Shown: positions 1 through 5,327 of the stretch, piece by piece
Numbering within the stretch: position 1 is the stretch's first letter
Layout of the letters: the number at the start of each line of letters is the position of its first letter
Source: JBOGJG01 sp050747825
GTDB taxonomy: Bacteria; Acidobacteriota; UBA6911; RPQK01; JBOGJG01
Direction of reading: 5' to 3'
Length of the DNA stretch: 6,929 bases
NCBI GenBank assembly: GCA_050747825.1
Contig: JBOGJG010000214.1
Location: 1-6,929 of the forward strand
Notes under the pieces: generated by a model
The model's database searches: none
The model's input: only the letters and a program-made list of their open reading frames with translations
Told to the model about the DNA's origin: nothing
Made by a program: the position numbers and the translations under genes

Positions 1-120
1 AGGCGAGCGCAGCGAGCCGGGGTCAGCGGTCAGTAGGCGAGCGCAGCGAGCCGGGGTCAGCGGTCAGTAGGCGAGCGCAGCGAGCCGGGGTCAGTGGTCA
101 GTAGGCGAGCGCAGCGAGCC

Positions 121-136
<16 letters not shown>
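1..136. repeat. Four 34-bp tandem repeats (left edge of array)
   Basis: Four head-to-tail 34-bp units start at 1, 35, 69 and 103. Each has an 18-bp core AGGCGAGCGCAGCGAGCC followed by two GNGGTCA heptads and a GT or GG. The copies differ only at single bases: one C to T in unit 3 and a terminal G in unit 4. The core itself holds GCGAGC twice around GCA. The array is cut by the window edge, so its true copy number is unknown. There is no unique spacer between units and no coding signal. Near-identity suggests recent expansion by slippage or unequal crossing-over. Confidence 0.93.
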
Positions 137-229
<93 letters not shown>

Positions 230-232
<3 letters not shown>

Positions 233-865
233 GGTTGTTGGCCGGGGCTTCCAGTCCAGGTGCTCCCGGTGCTCGCAGCCGGGAAATTCCAGCAGAAACG
301 TCTCTCTCGGATACTGCAGCTCCTCGTGAATTCCGATTTCGGACGTGTAGTAGGCAAAGACCGTGAGCGCCTTGATGTCTTTAAAGAACAGAGTTCCTTC
401 CCGGTCTTCAGGAGAAGCCTTGTCCTCCCAGGCGATCAGGTTCAGGATTCCGTTTTGCTGCTCAACCTCGAGCTCAAGAAAATCCTTACCGAAAAGATGG
501 CGGCTCTTTTCATCCAACCAGGCCAGTCCGCGCTTGAAGGACTGCTGGACCTGGTCATTTTCCAGACTCAAAGAATAATCAATATATTGGTGCGCCTTGG
601 CGGCTCTGGCGGTCGGAGTATCCGTCTCGGGAATAATCAACTCAGCAACGGCTGCCGCGGTCTCGACTTCCTGAACGTTGAGAAAACGCGCAGACCAAGG
701 CTGCTCCAGGCTCTGGACCGGAACTCGCGGGTGCGTTTGAGCGTTGCTGGCAAACAACCCTCCCGGACCGAGATAGCTCAAAAGGGGTACGATCGAGGAA
801 GCGCCGATCGTCCTGATAGCTTCCCGCCGACTGATCGTTTTCGCCTCCGCCATGACGGGTATCAT
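230..865 (-). CDS. Gluconate 2-dehydrogenase subunit 3-like protein, Tat-exported
   Basis: A 211-residue protein resembling the gluconate 2-dehydrogenase subunit 3 family, the small subunit that accompanies a periplasmic FAD-dependent GMC oxidoreductase. A twin-arginine signal lies at residues 12-21 (SRREAIRTIG), followed by a hydrophobic stretch to about residue 40. The family blocks IIPETDTPTARAAKAHQYID (77-96) and LTVFAYYTSEIGIHEELQYP (167-186) are clear. Known members have no cofactor of their own; the Tat signal is thought to carry the folded partner across the membrane. No GMC partner gene lies in the window. One could lie left of it, since this gene points into the repeat array. The TGA stop (230-232) belongs to the last heptad repeat, so the terminal residues may be altered by repeat spread. 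No good ribosome-binding site is visible at the first ATG (865). The ATG at 853 (MAEAKTISRRE) is an equally good start for a Tat signal. Family call firm; substrate unknown. Confidence 0.88.
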
Positions 866-924
866 AGCATTGAACGGCTTCTTTTTTCGGCCACGGATTA
901 CACGACTGAAATCCCGCGCTGGGT

Positions 925-930
925 TATAAT
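925..930 (+). promoter_or_regulatory. Perfect -10 box TATAAT close to the phosphatase start
   Basis: TATAAT lies nine bases before the ATG at 940. No convincing -35 box sits 16-18 bp upstream (902-907 reads ACGACT). No Shine-Dalgarno sequence stands before the ATG. If this is the functional -10 box, transcription would start at about 936-938, giving a leader of only a few bases, so the gene may be translated from a leaderless mRNA. The box is seen directly; its use is inference. Confidence 0.5.
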
Positions 931-939
931 CCGGGCCTT

Positions 940-2604
940 ATGAAAAGGATTGTTCTTTTTGCTTCCCTGCTTCTCTGCTTGATGATTACCCCCGTGGCCC
1001 CGGCTGCCGAGCCCGAGCCGCAGGAAAGAAAGCCTCGGTTGCTGCTTTTCCTGGCTATCGACCAGGCTCGCTACGAGTACCTGGTCCGGTTTCGACCGGC
1101 TTTCAAGGGAGGTCTGAAATACCTCCTGGATCACGGAGTCTCTTTCACTGACGCCCATCACCATCATGCCCTGACCGCCACCGGTCCAGGCCATGCTGCC
1201 CTCGCGACGGGACTTCATCCCTCGCGCTCCGGCATCGTCGGCAATTCCTGGTTTGATCGCAGGAGCGGCAAGGAAATGTACTGCGTGGAAGACTCATCTG
1301 CCCCGATTCTGCCCTCGAGGGAAGAGCTCCAAAGGACGGGTAGAAGGTCTCCAGCAGCATCCTCCGCGGGGCGTTCTCCGCGCAACTTGCTGGCGACTTC
1401 GCTGGCTGATTGGATGCAGACCGAGACTCCCGAATCCAAGGTGTTTGCCGTCAGCCGGAAAGACCGCTCCGCCATTCTGCTGGCAGGACAGCAGCCAGAT
1501 GGAGCCTTCTGGTACGAGGACGGCCGCTTTGTGACCAGCACGTATTACGAGCGAGAGTATCCGGAGTGGGTGGAAGCCTTTCATGAGTCGGACAAATACC
1601 CGGATTCCTTTCTCGGAAAAGCCTGGGAACCGTTACCGGAGAGCGAAGCATGGTATGACCGTGTGGGCATCCAGGATCTTGCCGAGGGACTGTACGAAGA
1701 GGACTTCCCTCACCCGATCGGCGGCCTGACGTTGGCTCCGAATCCCCGCTTTTATACGGCCTTCGGCTCCACCCCTTTTATGGAGGCTTATCTGTTTCGC
1801 TTTGTTAAAGAGTTGATCGAGCAAGAGGGGCTGGGAGAAGACGAGGCTGTTGATTTCCTGGGGCTCTCCTTTTCCGTGATTGATTCCATCGGTCACACGT
1901 ATGGACCTAATAGCCCTGAGATTTTTGATGGTTTTCTTCGCCTGGACCAGGATCTGGGTGATTTCATGACCTTTCTTGACACACAAATCGGCCTCGACAA
2001 CGTACTGATTTCCTTGAGCGCCGATCACGGCGTCATGCCTCTTCCCGAATATCTCAAGATGACCGAGCAGCCTGGAGGCCGCCTGAGCGTAGCCGATATT
2101 CTGCGTTTTCAACAGATGGGAAAGCAGTTTGAGGCGCAGTTTGGAGAAGACGACTGGTTCTTAAGTGGCTTCTATCTCAATTACGAGACGATTGGACGTC
2201 GCAATCTCCGCCGGCAGGAAGTGGAAGAGGCCTTATCCCGGCTTCTGGAGCAAACGGATATCGTGGACCAGGTCTGGACGCGCACCGAGCTGGAAAATCC
2301 GCCGCCCAGTCCGGATCGCTTTTACGAGCTGTACGTGAACAGCTTTCATCCCCTTCGCAGTCCTGATCTCATGCTGCAGTTGCAGGAGTTTTACCTGCTG
2401 TCCAGAGGGTATGGGACCAGCCACGGCTCTCCCTTTGAGTACGACACGCACGTGCCCATTTTGCTCGCGCTTCCTGGAACAGCGGCCGCCGAAGTGGAAC
2501 AAAGAGTTTACACCGTCGACATGGCTCCCACACTGGCGCGCCTTCTAGGTGTTGCGGCTCCGGAAAAGCTGGACGGCGTCGATCTCAGTGGGCTGATTCA
2601 ATGA
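940..2604 (+). CDS. Periplasmic PafA-like alkaline phosphatase family protein
   Basis: A 554-residue secreted enzyme of the alkaline phosphatase superfamily, type I phosphodiesterase/nucleotide pyrophosphatase branch, most like the PafA/PhoK phosphate-irrepressible alkaline phosphatases. Residues 1-22 form a Sec signal peptide (cleavage near APA|AEP). Two-zinc-site residues are in family order: D41 (LAIDQ), nucleophile T81 (ALTATGPGHA), D315 and H319 (SVIDSIGHT), D362 and H363 (SADHG) and H495 (GTSHGSP). N102 (GNSWF) and the K174-x-R176 pair (SRKDRSA) match the residues that favour phosphate monoesters in PafA, with the same T-to-N spacing of 21. It should release phosphate from organic phosphates in the periplasm; substrate range cannot be read from sequence. 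It diverges from the subunit 3 gene across 74 bp. The stop codon abuts a perfect palindrome. Cys13 is not a lipobox, because Leu precedes it. Confidence 0.9.
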   Translation: MKRIVLFASLLLCLMITPVAPAAEPEPQERKPRLLLFLAIDQARYEYLVRFRPAFKGGLKYLLDHGVSFTDAHHHHALTATGPGHAALATGLHPSRSGIVGNSWFDRRSGKEMYCVEDSSAPILPSREELQRTGRRSPAASSAGRSPRNLLATSLADWMQTETPESKVFAVSRKDRSAILLAGQQPDGAFWYEDGRFVTSTYYEREYPEWVEAFHESDKYPDSFLGKAWEPLPESEAWYDRVGIQDLAEGLYEEDFPHPIGGLTLAPNPRFYTAFGSTPFMEAYLFRFVKELIEQEGLGEDEAVDFLGLSFSVIDSIGHTYGPNSPEIFDGFLRLDQDLGDFMTFLDTQIGLDNVLISLSADHGVMPLPEYLKMTEQPGGRLSVADILRFQQMGKQFEAQFGEDDWFLSGFYLNYETIGRRNLRRQEVEEALSRLLEQTDIVDQVWTRTELENPPPSPDRFYELYVNSFHPLRSPDLMLQLQEFYLLSRGYGTSHGSPFEYDTHVPILLALPGTAAAEVEQRVYTVDMAPTLARLLGVAAPEKLDGVDLSGLIQ

Positions 2605-2623
2605 GGCCTGAGGCCTCAGGCCT
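2604..2623. repeat. 20-bp perfect palindrome with 7-bp internal period
   Basis: AGGCCTGAGGCCTCAGGCCT is exactly self-complementary and begins at the last base of the phosphatase stop codon. It contains AGGCCT three times at 7-bp steps (2604, 2611, 2618). Transcribed, it would form a stem, but what follows is GAAAATT rather than a run of T, so it is not a standard intrinsic terminator. It could be a protein-binding site, an mRNA 3' stabiliser or a simple repeat product. Confidence 0.85.
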
Positions 2624-2629
2624 GAAAAT

Positions 2630-2685
2630 TAGAACGTGTACCCGACCAGAAAGTGCCGGTCAGGAGTACACCTGGCCACGTTCTA
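2630..2685. repeat. Imperfect 56-nt inverted repeat (long hairpin)
   Basis: Outer arms TAGAACGTG (2630-2638) and CACGTTCTA (2677-2685) are exact complements. Inside, GTAC (2638-2641) pairs with GTAC (2666-2669), using G2638 in place of its pairing with C2677. CC (2642-2643) pairs with GG (2663-2664) and GACC (2644-2647) with GGTC (2658-2661). A2662 and A2665 are bulged and the loop is 10 nt. No T-run follows. It lies directly after the 20-bp palindrome downstream of the phosphatase, so it may end or protect that transcript, or be a small dispersed palindromic element. The structure is seen; the role is not known. Confidence 0.65.
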
Positions 2686-2888
2686 GACCAAGACCTGTTC
2701 CAACTCACGGATGAAATCAATTAAAGAGCGTCTCAAGAATCTGCGCGATGGCCGCTCCTTGACAGTCGCGGCTCTGATGTCTTAGCGGAGCCGCGCGCAC
2801 CCAAAGGGTACCCGGCAAGCGGCCACCGGCCAATGTTAATATGACGTTCCATATAGCTCAGACCGGACGAAGGGATAGGAGGTTGGAG
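2686..2888. other. Intergenic region without a gene; GC-rich inverted repeat
   Basis: No credible gene lies here. The stretch holds an 8-bp perfect inverted repeat CGCGGCTC (2767-2774) / GAGCCGCG (2788-2795) with a 13-nt loop, next to a related GGCCGCTCC at 2750-2758 and a short ACCC-AAA-GGGT stem at 2799-2809. The 2746-2795 segment looks to me like a piece of an intergenic repeat dispersed in acidobacterial genomes, but I cannot verify that here. TTGACA at 2759-2764 has no matching -10 box. TAATAT at 2837-2842 is only a weak -10 candidate for the downstream gene. Confidence 0.5.
2877..2882 (+). promoter_or_regulatory. Strong Shine-Dalgarno fixing the beta-helix gene start
   Basis: AGGAGG lies six bases before the ATG at 2889. 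This favours that ATG over the in-frame ATG at 2841, and the choice places the hydrophobic signal peptide directly at the N-terminus. Confidence 0.85.
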
Positions 2889-4097
2889 ATGAGACGAGCT
2901 GTGACAATTCTGATTCTCGCGGGTGGACTTACTGCTCTGGCGATCTACGGAGTGACATGGGGCCAGGCACCGGGCCAACGGAGCAAGCTCCCCGGAGCCA
3001 AAAGCATTATCGAGGCAAGCCAGTTCTCGAGCCTGCAGGCGGCTATCGATGCCATCCCTGCGGATGGCGGCGTGCTGCAGTTGACGCCCGGCCTCTTTGA
3101 AATTACGCAGCCCTTGGTGATTACTCAACAGGACCTCCTGATCCGGGGGTCGGGAACCGCCACCCATATCCAGAATCTGAACCAGGACGGTCAGCCCGCC
3201 TTGATTATCCGCCCCGCTGACGTGGGATCAAGCGTCACTCCGGAGCCGCAGTGGCGCATTCATCTGGCCGACTTTCGAATTACCGGCAATGAAAAGAGCG
3301 GCCAGGGCATTGTGGCGGTGCGTGTGAACGAGCTCTATCTGGAGGGTTTGACTGTCAGCCGGCATGGAGGCGACGGGATTGTGCTCGATCACTGTTACGA
3401 GGATCCCCGCGTGGCCAACTGCCTGATTACCTACAATAAAGGAACCGGTCTCAATTTGCTGGGCTGCCATGACATCGTCGTCAACGGCAACCAATTCGAG
3501 GAGAACCAGGACGCGCTGCGCTGCATCGACGGCTTCAATCTTTGCATGACCGGAAACAACCTGGACGACCATCTCGGCCACGGGGTCGTCATCGAGAACA
3601 CCTATGGATCGGTCGTTTCCGGCAACATGATTGAAGAGTGCGCCGGGACGGCCATCGTGCTCGACCGCGACAGCTACGGCAACACCTTAAGCGCCAATGT
3701 CATCGCCCACAACGGGGCGGGAATCGATCTGCGCGACGCTCATGGAAGCGCCGTCAGCGCCAATACCTTCACCATCATGAAATCCCATGCTCTCCGCCTG
3801 GGTCCGAAAAGCAGCCGCATTACCGTAACCGGCAATAATTTTTCCAACAGCTACATCGGAGAGGGTCAGATGAAACGAGAGGCCGACGACCTGGCCGCAG
3901 CCGGCGTCACTCTGGCCGGCGCCTCCCACGTGGTGTTCTCGGGCAATCTGTTTGGCGGCGTCCGTCCCAAGGCGCTCAGCCTGGAAAACTCATCCAGCCA
4001 GGGCATTCTCTTTTCCAACAACGTTATTGTGGATGCCCAAAGCGACCATTCTCAGTTAAAGAATGATTCACTGGTCAAGGACAATCTGGACAATTAA
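2889..4097 (+). CDS. Secreted right-handed parallel beta-helix protein
   Basis: A 402-residue protein. Residues 1-27 are a Sec signal peptide with a basic start and hydrophobic core (MRRAVTILILAGGLTALAIY), cleavage likely after GQA. Residues 39-95 match the pectate-lyase-type opening of beta-helix proteins (SLQAAIDAIPADGG, then LLIRGSG). From about 140 to 380 there are roughly ten coils of about 22-23 residues, many with a V-x-G-N-x-F/I step (VNGNQF, VSGNMI, LSANVI, VTGNNF, FSGNLF) that gives an asparagine ladder as in NosD-like and pectate-lyase-like folds. The fold suggests binding or cleaving a polysaccharide at or outside the cell envelope, but no catalytic set is recognisable, so no activity is assigned. 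It lies 96 bp upstream of a sugar-type ABC importer on the same strand, which fits a carbohydrate role (inference). An in-frame ATG at 2841 would add 16 residues but lacks a ribosome-binding site. Confidence 0.85.
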   Translation: MRRAVTILILAGGLTALAIYGVTWGQAPGQRSKLPGAKSIIEASQFSSLQAAIDAIPADGGVLQLTPGLFEITQPLVITQQDLLIRGSGTATHIQNLNQDGQPALIIRPADVGSSVTPEPQWRIHLADFRITGNEKSGQGIVAVRVNELYLEGLTVSRHGGDGIVLDHCYEDPRVANCLITYNKGTGLNLLGCHDIVVNGNQFEENQDALRCIDGFNLCMTGNNLDDHLGHGVVIENTYGSVVSGNMIEECAGTAIVLDRDSYGNTLSANVIAHNGAGIDLRDAHGSAVSANTFTIMKSHALRLGPKSSRITVTGNNFSNSYIGEGQMKREADDLAAAGVTLAGASHVVFSGNLFGGVRPKALSLENSSSQGILFSNNVIVDAQSDHSQLKNDSLVKDNLDN

Positions 4098-4105
4098 CGT
4101 AAGCC

Positions 4106-4135
4106 TCGCAATTCGCGGTCTCGCAATTCGCGGTC
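4106..4135. repeat. Two perfect 15-bp tandem copies
   Basis: TCGCAATTCGCGGTC occurs twice back to back (4106-4120 and 4121-4135) just after the beta-helix gene and before the weak promoter of the binding-protein gene. It contains CGCAATTCGCG, which is nearly self-complementary. It may be a simple duplication or a paired operator site. No regulator gene is nearby to support the latter. Confidence 0.8.
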
Positions 4136-4165
4136 TTTCCAAACCGGTAGACCTTCACATACAAT
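4136..4165 (+). promoter_or_regulatory. Possible promoter of the ABC importer operon
   Basis: TTTCCA (4136-4141) and TACAAT (4160-4165) are separated by 18 bp and each shares most bases with the sigma-70 boxes. The predicted start, near 4172, would leave about 20 bases of leader before the ATG at 4194, with GGGAG at 4182-4186 as ribosome-binding site. Weak by sequence alone. Confidence 0.35.
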
Positions 4166-4193
4166 ACTCCGACGCTTTTCCGGGAGAATGAGA

Positions 4194-5327
4194 ATGATTC
4201 GAAATTTAGCTGTCCTAGTGCTTCGATTCCGAAATAGCAGGACAATCGGTGCGAGCGCGGCGGCTCCGATTTCGCGAAGCGACGACGAGTCAATGCGGGT
4301 CCATTGTCGAGGAGGAGCGCCAAAGAAAGCGGGGCCGCCCCGCCGCAACCCTTTGGGCCGACGGCGATTGTCCTGTTATTTCGGAATCGCAGCACTAGTT
4401 ATCGTTATACTCAGCGCAGCCTGCAACCGCAGTGCTCAGACGGAAATCGCCGTCATCCCCAAGAGCCAGTCGCATATCTTCTGGCAGACTGTGCATGCCG
4501 GGGCGGCCGCGGCCGGGCAGGAACTGGGCGTTGCCGTTCTGTGGAACGGCCCCGCATCGGAGACTGACTTTTCACCTCAGATCAACATCGTCGAGGATTT
4601 TATCAACCGCCAGGTAGACGGCATTGTCCTGGCGCCCAACCACGGGGAAGCGCTTGTCCCGGTGGTGGAGAAAGCTATGGCCCGCGGTATCCCGGTCACC
4701 ATCTTCGACAGCGGCATTCAGACCGAAGAGTACGTCTCCTATGTGGCTACCGATAACTACAAGGGAGGAGTTCTGGGCGCCGACCGGCTGGCCCAGCGTC
4801 TGGGCGGCCAAGGCCAGGTGGCTCTGATCGGAGTGCATCCGGGAAGCGTCTCCACCACGCAGCGCGAAAACGGCTTCAAGGAGACCATCGCTTCCAGCTA
4901 TCCAGATCTGCAACTGGTTGCCTTTCAATATGGAATGGGAGATCAGGCGCGCTCTCTGGCGGTGGCCGAAGATATCATCAACGCCAACCCTGAACTGGAC
5001 GGAATCTTCTGCGCCAATGAGTCGAGCACGGTCGGGGCCGTGCAAGCCGTTAAATCACTGGGTAAGCAGGGAGAAATCGTCATCGTCGGCTTTGACTCGG
5101 CTCCCAGCCTGATTGAAGACATGGAGGAAGGGGTGCTCGATTCCCTGGTCCACCAGGACCCCTTTAAGATCGGCTACGAAGGCGTCCACACCATTGTCCG
5201 CAAGATTCGGGGCGAAGAGCCGCCGCGCCGGGTGGACACCGGCGTCTACCTGATCACCAAAGAGAGCCTGAACGACCCAGAAATCCAAAGACTGCTCAAC
5301 CCGCCTCTGGAGAAATACCTCAAGTAG
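4194..5327 (+). CDS. Ribose-type ABC substrate-binding lipoprotein with in-frame MITE in its signal peptide
   Basis: A 377-residue periplasmic-binding protein (RbsB-like, Peripla_BP_4 type) that captures a sugar or related ligand for the ATPase encoded next. Ligand-site positions typical of RbsB can be followed: aromatic F96-W97, D172 (FDSG), R224 (TQREN), N275 (ANESS), D301 (GFDSA) and Q321 (HQDPF). The lipobox LSAAC puts the lipidated cysteine at residue 77, far later than usual. Residues 9-68 come from an inserted element; without it the protein would begin MIRNLAVLVIVILSAAC. ATG 4194 is chosen because GGGAG lies seven bases upstream; ATG 4188 is one base from that motif. An in-frame TTG at 4368 would give a short signal peptide but has no clear ribosome-binding site. 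The real start after insertion is therefore uncertain, and export may be impaired. The stop overlaps the ATPase start by one base. The ligand is unknown. Confidence 0.88.
   Translation: MIRNLAVLVLRFRNSRTIGASAAAPISRSDDESMRVHCRGGAPKKAGPPRRNPLGRRRLSCYFGIAALVIVILSAACNRSAQTEIAVIPKSQSHIFWQTVHAGAAAAGQELGVAVLWNGPASETDFSPQINIVEDFINRQVDGIVLAPNHGEALVPVVEKAMARGIPVTIFDSGIQTEEYVSYVATDNYKGGVLGADRLAQRLGGQGQVALIGVHPGSVSTTQRENGFKETIASSYPDLQLVAFQYGMGDQARSLAVAEDIINANPELDGIFCANESSTVGAVQAVKSLGKQGEIVIVGFDSAPSLIEDMEEGVLDSLVHQDPFKIGYEGVHTIVRKIRGEEPPRRVDTGVYLITKESLNDPEIQRLLNPPLEKYLK
4215..4248 (+). repeat. Left terminal inverted repeat of the MITE-like element
   Basis: This 34-bp arm starts with CTAG and contains CGATTCCGAAATA and CAGGACAATCG. 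It is the reverse complement of 4365-4398 except at 4223 (T, versus C at 4390) and 4237 (G, versus T at 4376). In the reading frame of the binding protein it encodes LRFRNSRTI. Confidence 0.93.
4219..4394. mobile_element. MITE-like element, 176 bp, inserted in a signal peptide
   Basis: A non-coding element bounded by 30-bp imperfect terminal inverted repeats (34 bp counting CTAG), with CTAG at both junctions. Deleting one CTAG plus the element (180 bp) rejoins GCTGTCCTAG to TTATCGTTATA and restores a normal lipoprotein signal peptide in frame, which strongly implies insertion. CTAG could be a 4-bp target duplication (IS5- or IS701-like, YTAR targets), or a TA duplication inside a CTAG target, as known for IS630/Tc1-mariner elements; the two leave identical sequence. 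No transposase is inside, so it would need one in trans. The interior is GC-rich and holds the hairpin GCGGGGC-C-GCCCCGC (4329-4343) and TTCGCGAA (4271-4278). It has no stop in the host frame. Confidence 0.85.
4365..4398 (-). repeat. Right terminal inverted repeat of the MITE-like element
   Basis: The partner arm of 4215-4248, ending with CTAG. In the frame of the binding protein it encodes LSCYFGIAAL, which now forms the first half of the hydrophobic signal-peptide core, fused to VIVILSAAC from the original gene. Confidence 0.93.

Noticed and set aside
2604..2640. Rho-independent terminator after the phosphatase gene
   Set aside because: The perfect palindrome is followed by GAAAATT on the plus strand and has no T-run on either strand.
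2630..2686. Integron attC site, because of the bulged bases in an imperfect hairpin
   Set aside because: The arms do not fit the RYYYAAC/GTTRRRY core (the right arm reads GTTCTAG), and no integrase or cassette array is seen.
2759..2787. Promoter from the perfect TTGACA at 2759
   Set aside because: No acceptable -10 box lies 15-19 bp downstream, and the TTGACA sits inside the structured repeat block.
4329..4343. Terminator or attenuator from the GCGGGGC-C-GCCCCGC hairpin
   Set aside because: It has a one-base loop, no following T-run, and lies within the element's interior in an open coding frame.
4075..4395. Minus-strand gene across the MITE-like element
   Set aside because: The frame is open because the element's inverted repeats are open on both strands. 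The peptide mirrors the repeat arms, includes the 15-bp duplication as a CETAN repeat, and has no ribosome-binding site or family likeness.
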